From: Deltaproteobacteria bacterium
Lineage (GTDB): Bacteria; Myxococcota_C; UBA6777
Direction: 5' to 3'
NCBI GenBank assembly: GCA_006226375.1
Contig: SBHC01000010.1
Coordinates: 424,492-488,491, forward strand
DNA length: 64,000 bases
Position 1 is the stretch's first letter. Each line of letters starts with the position of its first letter. The position numbers and the translations under genes are program-made. The notes beneath the pieces were generated by a model. That model did no database searches and was not told where the DNA came from. It saw only the letters and a program-made list of their open reading frames with translations. Of this stretch, positions 1 through 8,914 are shown in pieces.

Positions 1-71
1 ATGAGGCCCTCTTGTAGCACAAAGGCTACCCATGTCCTAGAGCATCAATTCACACGAGAGAAACGTTGTGG

Positions 72-1220
72 TTACGACGCAGTACGTCGAACAAATCGAG
101 CCATCGTTTCCACATGTTCGGTGTGGGGAAACAGAGCGACGGCGATTAACTCTACAAGCTGCATCGAGCCAGACTCCAAGATCTGCTGGGCTTCGCGGAC
201 AAAAGCATCCAGCCCACAACTCACATACACAAAAGTCTCCGGCGGATGCTGGATAAGCTCCTGGAGCAGAGCCTCATCGAGTCCTTTTCGAGGCGGATCC
301 ACCAGCACCACATCACAGTCTTGGACAAGGTTGGCGTGGTCTCCAGCAGGTCCCACATGAACAGAGGCGCGCTCCTGGGCGTCGGGTTCTTGTTGTTCCA
401 ACCCTACGCGCAACCCATGAATTCCAGCAGGGGACACTTCGTTGAACAAAACGGTTGCACCACGTCGCAACAAGCCCAACCCAAACGCCCCCACACCAGC
501 GTAAAACTCTGCAACGCGAGACGTTGGAGGTATCCACTCCGTCACCTGCGCCACCATAAAGTCCGCCAAGTTAAGGTTGCTCTGTCCAAACGCGCCGGGA
601 GGGAAAAACACAGACGCCCCACCGATAGTCTCCACCACCATCTCCGGCCCAAAGAACCGGTGCCAAAGAGGTCCAAAGATGGTGTTGGTTCGCTCTGGAT
701 TGCCATTCCACCACACGCTGTGCAGAGGAAGGCCCGCATTCCACAGGTGCTGCGCCAAAGGTTCAAAGAGGTCGGGTTCTGCGGTGTTTCCCACAAGAAC
801 AAGCTGCACCGTCTGGCTGGAGCGCTCGACCACAAGCTGGACATAGCGCAGCCAGCCTTTGTGGCTCTTCTCAATGTATGGCTGCAGACCTACCGCGCGG
901 ATGCCAGCCTTCATTCCCCGAATCACCTCGTTGATGCACGGGTGATGAACGGCGCAACGAGGGATATCGACGATCTGGTGGGTTCCTTTGGCAAAGATTC
1001 CCATCTTGGGAGAGCGGACACGGCCACGAACCGCCGAACGAGCCCGGTGTCGGTATTCGTAAGGTTGTCCTTCCACAACCGGCAACAAGCTCTCCAGCCC
1101 AGCCAGCTCCATCAGCCCAAGCAACTTTTCCTCGGCCTCAGGCGCAATCCCAACCTCGCCCCAGGCAGGACACCCAGGACAAGGCGGACGATGCGAACAT
1201 TCTCGCGGTTCCATAAGCAT
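72..1220 (-). CDS. TrmA/RlmC/RlmD-family RNA (uracil-5-)-methyltransferase
   Basis: SAM-dependent methyltransferase predicted to make 5-methyluridine in rRNA or tRNA (382 aa, cytoplasmic). The N-terminus has Cys spaced C-x5-C-x2-C (CSHRPPCPGC) with a further Cys in IPRC, matching the 4Fe-4S ligands known for RlmD/RumA. The C-terminal Rossmann domain shows FGQSNLN, FYAGVGAFGLGL (SAM loop), VDPPRKG, YVSCG (predicted catalytic Cys about residue 335) and PHTEHVET, all hallmarks of the family. An N-terminal TRAM domain appears absent, which favours RlmC-like size. The start is 10 nt after the preceding gene's stop, with AAGG eight bases upstream, so it is probably co-transcribed with the peptidase gene. 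Which uridine is modified cannot be told from sequence. Confidence 0.9.
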   Translation of the reverse strand: MLMEPRECSHRPPCPGCPAWGEVGIAPEAEEKLLGLMELAGLESLLPVVEGQPYEYRHRARSAVRGRVRSPKMGIFAKGTHQIVDIPRCAVHHPCINEVIRGMKAGIRAVGLQPYIEKSHKGWLRYVQLVVERSSQTVQLVLVGNTAEPDLFEPLAQHLWNAGLPLHSVWWNGNPERTNTIFGPLWHRFFGPEMVVETIGGASVFFPPGAFGQSNLNLADFMVAQVTEWIPPTSRVAEFYAGVGAFGLGLLRRGATVLFNEVSPAGIHGLRVGLEQQEPDAQERASVHVGPAGDHANLVQDCDVVLVDPPRKGLDEALLQELIQHPPETFVYVSCGLDAFVREAQQILESGSMQLVELIAVALFPHTEHVETMARFVRRTAS

Positions 1221-1230
1221 TCCGAATGCC

Positions 1231-4200
1231 TTAGTGCTGACGGGTTCCGTGAAGTCGCTTCCACCACAGGGGCTGCTTCTTCAGCTGTCGGTCAAACCAA
1301 GCCAAAATGGTGTTCGTCCAGATCACCCGACGTTGGTACTGAAGGATCCAGTGGTCTTCCTTCTTGAAGATGACCAGCTCGACCGGACGTCGAAGCAAAC
1401 GCAGCGCGGTGTACATCTGGTAGCTCTCGCTCGGCGGAACGTTGGTGTCCACTGCGCCGTGCAACAGCAGCAGCGGCGTTTTCACCTTGTGAGCGCTGTA
1501 CAGAGGGCTTTGCTTGATGAAGAAGTTCTTGTGGCTCCAGGGATACTTTTTGGCCGTCGCGATTGAGCTGTACAAGAAGCCCCAGAACCCAGCACCCCAG
1601 TAACTTGTGATGTTGCTGATACCTGCGTGGCTGATGGCTGCAGCGAACATGTTGGTGCGGGTCACAAGGTACATGGTCATGAACCCGCCGTAGCTTGCGC
1701 CAATGCAGCCCACACGCTTCCCGTCCACAAAGGGGTGCGCTGCGATCATCTGGCCCGTCGCGTGGATGATTTCGTCAGCCACGGTGGAACCCCACTCGTT
1801 GACATGACGAGCCGCGTGTTTCTGGCCAAAGCCAATCGCCCCGCTCGGCTGCAGCACATACACCACGTACCCATGAGCGGCCCACAAATGGAACGGATAA
1901 CGTCCATCAAAGTAGCGGGTGATGGGGAACGTTCCACCGTAGTAATACACAATCATGGGATACTTGCGGCGGGGATTGAAACCAGGGGGATAGTACACCC
2001 GACCTTGCAGACGAACACCCTTCAAGCTGTGGGTGGTCCAGGACTTCACCTTGGCCAGATGCAAGCGGGAATACCATTTAGCGTTGGGAGCATAGAGCAT
2101 TCGAGGCACTGGCTTCCACAGGTCCAAGGCAAACAAACGACCGGGAACGCTGGCGCCGCTGCCCACATACGCAACCGTGGAGCTGTTGCGAGCGAACTGC
2201 AATCGCCCAGTCATATCCACACCGGTCGGAATCGTGGAGAACTTGGCTCCTTTGGTGTCATACTTGAACAACTGCACCTGGGTCTTGTTGAGCGCCGTGA
2301 AGTAGATGTTGTTGTCGAGAGGATGCCACATCAACGCTCCACGCACAGTAGGCGCAAACTCTTTCGTGATGCACTCCACCTCACGACGTTCCAAGTCGTA
2401 CACGTACAACTCCGTCTCGTACTCGTTGGCCAGCGTATCAAACGACAGCTCAGGACCATAGCCCAGCGTACCAAAGAGCGAGGGACCACCGCGGATCAAA
2501 AGCTTCTTGCCATCGGGAGAATAGCTGGCGCCGTTGAACCATTGCAGGTTCTTCAACACCGTTGTGACCTTCATGGTCTTAAGATCCAACTCAAACAATG
2601 ACGACTTGGAAAATGGACGCATCGAGTGGTCTCGCACCGACTGCGAGAACAACAACTTGTTGCTCTTGGGATGCAACACCACGCTACCAAACGAGTGGTT
2701 GCCCGCTGTCAAACGAACGGTGGTTGCGCCATCCACAGTGACTGCATAGAGATAGCGACGCACCCGGTACCAAGGCCAACGATCTTCCATACCGCGAAGA
2801 CGTTTGGCCCCTGCCCTCTCGTTCGCTGTGGGTCGAGGTTGTGTGTAAACGCCGTACAGCAGGAACTTGCTGTTGGGAGCCCACTGGTGAAAGTTGATTC
2901 GGGTGATGCCAGAGAACAACTTGCGCACACGCTGTGTCGCACGCTCCACAACCCAGAGAGTCCCTTTCCCTCGACCAAACGTTAGGAAGCTGTAGAACTT
3001 TCCGTTGGGAGCCCACTGCATGTTGTAAAGCCCAGAGTAAGGCTGCGTGGACAGCACGAGCTTACCGTCCGAGATCCGTCGTAGCTCCAGCCAATAGGTC
3101 GTCTTGCCCGCAAGGCTGGTTTGACGCATCCGCACCACAACCTCTCGACCATTCGGCGACAACGACAACCCTGTGATGCTCTTGCGATTCAACATAAACC
3201 GCATGGAGTGACGCTCGGTGGACTTCAAGGTCACCTGGGTGTCCTCAGAGATCTTTCCAGTGGAAGGCTTCAAGCCCCCTTTCACCGACCAGTCGCCCCG
3301 ACACTGCGGGTCGTACAACGTCTTTACGACCAACAAGTGGACACCTTGCGTCAATTTCAACGTCGCCCGTGCGGACTTCGCCTGCAGCTTGCGGGGTTTG
3401 CGACGAGCAGGCTTATGACCTTTGGCGGCCTGTTGGGCGATGGTTTTGGCTTGCTGTTGGATGATCTTGTTTTGTTGCTCCAACAACTTCGTCAGCCGAA
3501 GCAACAGCGCGTTTTGCGAAGTATCGGCCTTGGGCTTTGCAGGCTTGGACGCTGGTTTCTTCGACGGCTTGGCCTTTTCCGCTTTCTTCGATGGTTTGGC
3601 AGACTTGCCTTTCTTTCGGGGAGTGCAGCGCATCTGAGATGCAACAACTTTCCCATTAAGAAACACACGCATGCGATGATGCGACTTCAAGTTCAGCTTG
3701 AGCTCCTGGTATCGATCTACGTCCAGGTAGGTCGCAAGATACGCGACCTTCGCTTGTTTGGAGCGCTTTCCAAGGGAGCCGTCACCCTTCTTCCAAGTCA
3801 GTCGTTGGGAGAAGAACCAGGTCTTAATCTCGCCCACTTTGGGCCACAGTCGATCAATTTCGATGTGACGCTGCTTGAGGAAATGAGTCAGGGTGTACTT
3901 GCCATACTTTTGCTTGTGGAATACCGGCAAGTGAGCCGAAGCTGGCCCCAACATCAACCACTCTTTCACTGCAATGGACGCTTTACCCTTCGCTTTTTTG
4001 GCCTTGGCTTTTTTAACCTTCGCCTTTTTCTTTTTGGCTTTTTTGTTGGCCTTCGCCTTCTTTGTTGGAAGAAAACGTTTCGGGACTTTCTTGGCGACCA
4101 CCTTCTTGGTGTCAGCCTTCTTTTTCTTGGCTTCTACCTTCTGAGTCGCCTCTTTGGCCTTGGCCTTCTTGTCAGCCTTAACCTTCTTTGCAGCTTTCTT

Positions 4201-4317
4201 TTCGGTTTTCGCAGCTTGTGCCGACAGTTGGGTTCCAAGAAGGCCCAACAGCAATCCAAGTCCCATCACAACGCTCGACCGCATCGCACGAGCAGTGGAG
4301 AAGTGTCTCAACATCAT
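1231..4317 (-). CDS. secreted S9 prolyl-oligopeptidase-family peptidase with Lys-rich linkers
   Basis: About 1028 aa. The ATG at 4317 is chosen because AAGGG lies just upstream and a signal peptide follows (hydrophobic VVMGLGLLLGLLG, ending SAQA). Next come about 90 residues of Lys/Ala-rich low-complexity sequence, a beta-rich region with a second Lys/Pro/Ala linker, a DPP-IV/TolB-type beta-propeller (repeats such as LSPNGREVV, YSPDGKKLL), and a C-terminal alpha/beta-hydrolase. The triad is visible as GASYGGF (Ser about 874), HGAVDTNVPP (Asp about 955) and EDHW (His about 989). It is likely a periplasmic or extracellular dipeptidyl/acylaminoacyl peptidase. Total length exceeds the usual 600-700 aa because of the linkers and N-terminal extension. 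Confidence 0.9.
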   Translation of the reverse strand: MMLRHFSTARAMRSSVVMGLGLLLGLLGTQLSAQAAKTEKKAAKKVKADKKAKAKEATQKVEAKKKKADTKKVVAKKVPKRFLPTKKAKANKKAKKKKAKVKKAKAKKAKGKASIAVKEWLMLGPASAHLPVFHKQKYGKYTLTHFLKQRHIEIDRLWPKVGEIKTWFFSQRLTWKKGDGSLGKRSKQAKVAYLATYLDVDRYQELKLNLKSHHRMRVFLNGKVVASQMRCTPRKKGKSAKPSKKAEKAKPSKKPASKPAKPKADTSQNALLLRLTKLLEQQNKIIQQQAKTIAQQAAKGHKPARRKPRKLQAKSARATLKLTQGVHLLVVKTLYDPQCRGDWSVKGGLKPSTGKISEDTQVTLKSTERHSMRFMLNRKSITGLSLSPNGREVVVRMRQTSLAGKTTYWLELRRISDGKLVLSTQPYSGLYNMQWAPNGKFYSFLTFGRGKGTLWVVERATQRVRKLFSGITRINFHQWAPNSKFLLYGVYTQPRPTANERAGAKRLRGMEDRWPWYRVRRYLYAVTVDGATTVRLTAGNHSFGSVVLHPKSNKLLFSQSVRDHSMRPFSKSSLFELDLKTMKVTTVLKNLQWFNGASYSPDGKKLLIRGGPSLFGTLGYGPELSFDTLANEYETELYVYDLERREVECITKEFAPTVRGALMWHPLDNNIYFTALNKTQVQLFKYDTKGAKFSTIPTGVDMTGRLQFARNSSTVAYVGSGASVPGRLFALDLWKPVPRMLYAPNAKWYSRLHLAKVKSWTTHSLKGVRLQGRVYYPPGFNPRRKYPMIVYYYGGTFPITRYFDGRYPFHLWAAHGYVVYVLQPSGAIGFGQKHAARHVNEWGSTVADEIIHATGQMIAAHPFVDGKRVGCIGASYGGFMTMYLVTRTNMFAAAISHAGISNITSYWGAGFWGFLYSSIATAKKYPWSHKNFFIKQSPLYSAHKVKTPLLLLHGAVDTNVPPSESYQMYTALRLLRRPVELVIFKKEDHWILQYQRRVIWTNTILAWFDRQLKKQPLWWKRLHGTRQH

Positions 4318-4488
4318 CAATACCCTTCGCTGGCTGAATCGGGCTGCAAACGTAGACGTCCGAAGCGTCCTTGTTCGCGCCACTATCTGTTTCTTCGCCT
4401 CGATATGCGCGGGGCATCATAGCCTTGAACCCAAAACCCTGCAAGCCGAACCTTCAACGCCTGCAACATCGGTTCGCTGTGTCTCTTT

Positions 4489-5700
4489 TTATTTGTTTTC
4501 TGTGGGATGTGTTGCATCTACGTTGGAGACGTCCTCTGACTCTTCCTCACTGGGGGGAACGTCGTGCAACTCAACAAGTTGGGGGGACACGAGGATGGGT
4601 TGGGGAGGTGTCGCAGGTGACGTTTTGACCTCGGTGGGCTGCACGTCACGCAAGAAGCGAACGAACATATAGGCACCGATGGAGATCACCAGATAGCATG
4701 TCAGCATCCGCCACATCACAACATAGCTGCTGACCAGCGACATCGGTCCAAGATGCTGGAAGAACAGGTAACCACCACCTTCTGCAAGACCGCTGGCCCC
4801 TGGTGTGGGAGCAAACGCAATCACAAAGTAATACAAAAACGAGTAGAACCAGCCTTGTGTTTGAGAGATATCGAAACCCAAGGCGAAGAGCAGAGTCACG
4901 GAGAGGGCGATCACAAAGAACAGGTTGAGGCATGTGGTGAACAGCGCGAGTGCAATCGCAACCCAACCTCCAGAGCCCAACATCGCGAAGGCTTCCAGCG
5001 TTGTGCGAAAGCCGTCCTCCATGCGGTCGATCCGATTCATCGGGTGATTCCGACGTTTCAAGAACTTGCGGATCAAAGCAAACAAGGCAGTGTTCCATCG
5101 CAAGGCTGTTTTGGGTCGAAACACAGCCACCATCATCAACAGGGTCAGAGCCCCGACCACAGCGCCGCTGGCCCAAATGATGCCTTGTGTTTTCACAGAC
5201 ATCTCAAAGTTGCCCGCAAGGAAGACGACAGCGCCTCCTGCCAACATCACAAAGAACAGGAAGAACGGCTTCACCACCGCCAAGGCAATGGAGTTCGAGA
5301 GTTTCTCACCGTTCTTTCGAAGCATATAAATGACGACAGGCGCACCGAACGATCCGCCTGGGGTGAGATAGGCAAACGCAAGGTGAGCAAACACCACCTG
5401 CATACCAAAGCGGAACGGCATCTTCACGCCCATGTACCGGGCCAACACGAGATAGCGCAGGTAATCGCTGCCCCACTCCAAGAACAACAGCACCACCATC
5501 AGGACAAGCAGCCAGGGGTGTTGCCCAAGCTGCCACAAGCCCGCTTTCAGAAAGTTCACATCGCCGGTCTGGGACCAAAGCCACGCAAGTCCTGCCCCGG
5601 TGAAGAGCAGAAACACAAGGATCAAACGTTTGAGAGGCCAACCCTTGGGTGAAGGTTCTTGGGTTGAATCTGACGAAAGTTTTGGGGAAGAATCAGACAT
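4489..5700 (-). CDS. YbhN/UPF0104-type integral membrane protein (LPG synthase TM-like)
   Basis: About 403 aa with roughly eight hydrophobic helices. It matches the lysylphosphatidylglycerol synthase membrane-region family: LTPGGSFGAPVV in the middle and APTPGASGLAEGGG near the C-terminus are the conserved Pro/Gly/Glu motifs. The cytosolic aminoacyl-transferase domain of true MprF is absent, as in stand-alone YbhN proteins, which are implicated in lipid handling at the inner membrane. N- and C-terminal tails are polar (C-terminus acidic, Pro/Ser-rich). The ATG at 5700 is preferred over an upstream GTG (5754), which would add a Cys-rich, non-homologous stretch. It lies about 200 bp downstream of the glycosidase gene on the same strand. 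Confidence 0.85.
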   Translation of the reverse strand: MSDSSPKLSSDSTQEPSPKGWPLKRLILVFLLFTGAGLAWLWSQTGDVNFLKAGLWQLGQHPWLLVLMVVLLFLEWGSDYLRYLVLARYMGVKMPFRFGMQVVFAHLAFAYLTPGGSFGAPVVIYMLRKNGEKLSNSIALAVVKPFFLFFVMLAGGAVVFLAGNFEMSVKTQGIIWASGAVVGALTLLMMVAVFRPKTALRWNTALFALIRKFLKRRNHPMNRIDRMEDGFRTTLEAFAMLGSGGWVAIALALFTTCLNLFFVIALSVTLLFALGFDISQTQGWFYSFLYYFVIAFAPTPGASGLAEGGGYLFFQHLGPMSLVSSYVVMWRMLTCYLVISIGAYMFVRFLRDVQPTEVKTSPATPPQPILVSPQLVELHDVPPSEEESEDVSNVDATHPTENK

Positions 5701-5908
5701 CCAAACACTCGCTCGACAACAACATGAAGCAGAACAGGTTGAGCGTTTCAACACATGGCTCTACTCAAAATTCAGTCATACTCATGGGACATAGAGGAAG
5801 AATGAAGCGAAAGTTGGGAATGACGTATCCAAAGATCAACCCCTACCCTGCTTTTCGCCTCCTCGAAGCGAGGGGCATAGTGTCACAATGTCCGGTAGCA
5901 ACGCAAGT

Positions 5909-7102
5909 TTACCGTGTAGGTGGTTGGGAAGTCTGCTTTTTTCGTGAGGTGGGAGGCTTTGTTTTCCAGCACGCCGACAGCACGCGTTTCATCGCAGGAT
6001 ATTGAAGGGTGTAGTTGGAGGAGATCCGAGCTGACGAAGGAAACCACTTCCACAAGAACACACCTTGAATGCAGGGCGCTTTGGGCACCTCTTCCAACGC
6101 CACTTTCATGCAGCGAAGCTTAATGTCCCCGGCGTTGGGTCCTCCTTCGCTGTGGTCCCAGGGCCGGGCCGCTGTGTGCGAAGCGTAATTGTAGCCCAGT
6201 TCCGTAAAGATCACCGGACGCTTCCACTTCTTCGAAAACTGACAAACCATGTTCAACCATTTGGCCCATCCTTTGCGCAGATCAGCCTCGGAAGGATTGT
6301 TGGCCTTGGTCAGCGGAAAGTACGCCTGAATTCCAATCACATCCAGCGCGTCCCAAAACTTTACCTTTTGAAACGAGTCCCAGTTGGCTGAGTAGATCAA
6401 TTTGCCTTTGTACACTTTGCGAACCGCCGCAATGATCCGACGCCAGTCCTTCACACGATGCAAGGTTTTGATGTACTCAACGCCCACAGAGAACATGTCA
6501 GCGCCGCCAGCCTGCGCCATCTTGGCCTGGGTCACGATCCAATCTTCGTAGGCAGCGAAGAACCGCTTCCACCCTCGCTCCGAGTTAAACTTGATCGCGC
6601 CACGCCAGCTAAATCCAGAGCCCCAGTAACCGATGTGAGGCTTCAACAAGATCTTCATCCCCAACGACTTCGCATACCGCATCGGGTTAAGGACCGTTGG
6701 TTGAGAGGTCGAACGACTGAAGCCCAGAGTTCCGTTCCAACGGATCCAGGAGTACGGGTGGTAGCTCACCCAGTTGGAACCCACGGTCTTTAACTCAGCC
6801 ATCGCGTTGTACATTTTGGGTGTAGCCCAGGCAGCCCCCCAACCAAAGCACGACAGCGTCATCCCTTTAATCCAGGCATCACTGACCAAAGCAGCCGACT
6901 TTGCGGCAGAAGCTTTTGTGCTTCCCTTTGTCTCAGACACAGAAGGGGAAGAGGATGTTGAAGAGGAGGCTCTCTTTGCCGATGACGTTTGCGTGGAAGC
7001 CGCTCCAGGGTGAATCCACAGGCCGTATCCCAGCAAAAACCCAAAGACGCTCACCACACTCCACCATGCAATCCAACCGGACCCTGGCTGCTTTTGGTTC
7101 AT
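5909..7102 (-). CDS. secreted GH113-like glycoside hydrolase
   Basis: 397 aa. ATG at 7102 with AGGAG seven bases upstream. It has one N-terminal hydrophobic segment (WWSVVSVFGFLLGYGLW; signal anchor or signal peptide), a Ser/Thr/Ala-rich linker to about residue 70, then a TIM-barrel domain. Motifs fit clan GH-A family 113 (beta-mannanase-like): KPHIGYW, FSVGVEY (predicted acid/base Glu), IGIQAYFPL and VIFTELGYNY (predicted nucleophile Glu). The C-terminal tail is short and basic. GH113 members act on mannan or related beta-linked polymers, but the substrate here is inferred only at family level. It is divergent from the membrane protein gene starting near 7348. Confidence 0.8.
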   Translation of the reverse strand: MNQKQPGSGWIAWWSVVSVFGFLLGYGLWIHPGAASTQTSSAKRASSSTSSSPSVSETKGSTKASAAKSAALVSDAWIKGMTLSCFGWGAAWATPKMYNAMAELKTVGSNWVSYHPYSWIRWNGTLGFSRSTSQPTVLNPMRYAKSLGMKILLKPHIGYWGSGFSWRGAIKFNSERGWKRFFAAYEDWIVTQAKMAQAGGADMFSVGVEYIKTLHRVKDWRRIIAAVRKVYKGKLIYSANWDSFQKVKFWDALDVIGIQAYFPLTKANNPSEADLRKGWAKWLNMVCQFSKKWKRPVIFTELGYNYASHTAARPWDHSEGGPNAGDIKLRCMKVALEEVPKAPCIQGVFLWKWFPSSARISSNYTLQYPAMKRVLSACWKTKPPTSRKKQTSQPPTR

Positions 7103-7267
7103 CGTGTTCTCCTACCTGGAGGAAGCCACCACATCCCAAACTTGCTCACCAAGCCGGGCACTCTCCCAACACTCATCCACTCTGCCTGTGGTGCATTGTT
7201 CGCACTACCAACATCCAAGATACGAATCTTCTTCCCCAACACAATCCTACATCTCAAGCATGCCACC

Positions 7268-7296
7268 TCCACATCACGTCGGAACCTCGCTATAAT
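7268..7296 (+). promoter_or_regulatory. candidate sigma70-type promoter with consensus -10
   Basis: A perfect TATAAT occurs at 7291-7296, upstream of the membrane protein gene. The matching -35 position (TCCACA, 17-bp spacing) is poor, so the assignment rests on the -10 box and on the location. Confidence 0.4.
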
Positions 7297-7315
7297 GGTT
7301 GCCCGATTGGTAGAA

Positions 7316-7351
7316 ATGCAAACCCCCTTGCCTGGAATCAAAGAGAAGTGA
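7316..7351 (+). CDS. possible 11-residue leader peptide overlapping the next start
   Basis: A short ORF encoding MQTPLPGIKEK whose TGA stop overlaps the GTG proposed as the start of the downstream membrane protein (GTGA overlap at 7348-7351). It lies just after the TATAAT box. The ribosome-binding site is weak, so it could be chance; if translated it would couple translation of the downstream gene. Confidence 0.25.
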   Translation: MQTPLPGIKEK

Positions 7352-8907
7352 GCCAACGACCCCCTTGGACCGCAGCCCTATCATGGTTGAGACAAAGCAC
7401 AATCACCCAACTCTTTCTGCTGTTTGTTTTTGTGTTGATCATCAAAGGTCATCCGGTACCAGAACCTGTCACTGAATATCTCTACCTGACCCGCATGATC
7501 AAAGAGTACAACCCCGGCTACATTGCTGGCGATTGGACTTTGGCAACTCCTGCGTACGAACACATCGTCTTCAACAAGGCGTTTGGCTGGCTGGGCTTGT
7601 TTTTGTCGATGGAAGTTGTCGGATGGTTGGGGCGCATTGTCTCCTGGCTCCTGATCTTGTTGGCGCTGCTTCGAATCGGTCGACGTCTGGAACTTCCTCC
7701 TTGGCTTGCCTCCTTGGCCATCACCTTGTGGATCACCCAAGAGCAGTCGGTGGTAGCGAGTGAATGGGCCATTGGGGGCTTTGAAGCCAAGGTCGTCAGT
7801 TACCTGTTCCTCTTCTTTTCCCTCGACTTCTTTCTCCAAGAGCGACGACGCTGGGGAGCCTTTCTCCTCGGTCTCTCATTTAGCTTTCACCCTGCTGTGG
7901 GGCTTTCGGCCGGACTGGCCATCGGTTTCGCGCTGCTCTTTTTCCGGCTTCCCTTTCGGCAGCTTGCCATCCTCGCTGGCCTTGTCGTGTTGGGAGCGCT
8001 ACCAGGGCTGATCCCCACGCTGCTTTTGGTGTCTCAGAAAAGCATGAACATGGCGGGTGCCTGGGAGTTTGTCTGCACCGTCCAAGCCAACCAACATCTT
8101 GATCCTTGGTCCTGGCCGCTACGGGAACGTATCGTTGTGTACATCTTGTTTGCGTTCAACCTGCTTCACTTTCGCACCTTCCGTGAGCACCAAGGCCTTC
8201 GCTTCCTGTTCTTCTTCCAAGTCGCTCTGGCTCTTTTCTTTGCGCTTGGGCTGTGGTGGCGCTCCATCGAAGCCTACCACCTTGTTCGTTACTTCCCCTT
8301 CCGACTGTTCCCGGTGTTTGTCCTGCTCTGTTTCTTCCTTCAATTGATGATGGTGTTTCACTTCCGAAGTCAGCGTACCATGGGAGTCTTGGGCTCTCTG
8401 TTTGGAGTGCTGTCGCTGATGTGTATGAGCAACCCCATTTCGCAGTTTGTGGATGATGTGAACCAAACCCGAATCCTTTGGAGGGCAAAAACAGACGGAC
8501 TCACCCAAACCCTTCGTTGGGTCCGAAACAACACCCCCAAGCAAAGCATGCTCATCATGCCCCCTTGGGAAGGTCGCTCCTTTCATCTGGCCCAACGTCC
8601 ACAAGTCGCAAACTGGTGGGCCAACCGCTACGACAAGCTGAGCGAGTGGAAAGAAAGGCTGGAGGCCTTGGTGGGTAAGATTCCTCCTATGGAAACGGAA
8701 GCCAAACAAAAGCTCTTGGAGAAACGGTACAACAATCGAACACCCCAGCAGATCCAAGCCATCGTGACCAAGTACGGTGGGGACTATCTGGTCAGCCAAG
8801 GAAGATACTCCTACCCTGTCGTGTTTCGGAGCCCCACGTATCTGGTGTACGATGTTCGGGGACTGAAACCATCCTCCGGCTCCACACCGACCCGACGTTC
8901 ACAATAG
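7348..8907 (+). CDS. polytopic membrane protein, GT-C/DUF6798-like
   Basis: About 519 aa if started at the GTG at 7348. The reading frame stays open far upstream but overlaps the divergent glycosidase gene, so a start near 7348 is inferred. After a first helix (LFLLFVFVLII) there are about nine more hydrophobic helices to roughly residue 370, then a soluble C-terminal domain of about 140 residues (IMPPWEGRSFHLAQRP, KYGGDYLVSQ). The arrangement (DW/E-containing first loop, membrane body, soluble tail predicted to face the periplasm) resembles GT-C-type glycosyltransferases and the DUF6798 family. I cannot identify a substrate. The downstream methyltransferase gene begins seven bases after its stop and is probably co-transcribed. 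Confidence 0.7.
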   Translation: MSQRPPWTAALSWLRQSTITQLFLLFVFVLIIKGHPVPEPVTEYLYLTRMIKEYNPGYIAGDWTLATPAYEHIVFNKAFGWLGLFLSMEVVGWLGRIVSWLLILLALLRIGRRLELPPWLASLAITLWITQEQSVVASEWAIGGFEAKVVSYLFLFFSLDFFLQERRRWGAFLLGLSFSFHPAVGLSAGLAIGFALLFFRLPFRQLAILAGLVVLGALPGLIPTLLLVSQKSMNMAGAWEFVCTVQANQHLDPWSWPLRERIVVYILFAFNLLHFRTFREHQGLRFLFFFQVALALFFALGLWWRSIEAYHLVRYFPFRLFPVFVLLCFFLQLMMVFHFRSQRTMGVLGSLFGVLSLMCMSNPISQFVDDVNQTRILWRAKTDGLTQTLRWVRNNTPKQSMLIMPPWEGRSFHLAQRPQVANWWANRYDKLSEWKERLEALVGKIPPMETEAKQKLLEKRYNNRTPQQIQAIVTKYGGDYLVSQGRYSYPVVFRSPTYLVYDVRGLKPSSGSTPTRRSQ

Positions 8908-8914
8908 GCCAACC

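Noticed and set aside
1-71. Terminator-like GTAGC-N6-GCTAC hairpin after the RNA methyltransferase gene
   Set aside because: Only five pairs and no T-run on the correct side; too weak to call.
3121-4422. 433-codon plus-strand ORF
   Set aside because: Lies opposite the Lys-rich S9 peptidase gene; its composition is the complement of that gene and shows no domain.
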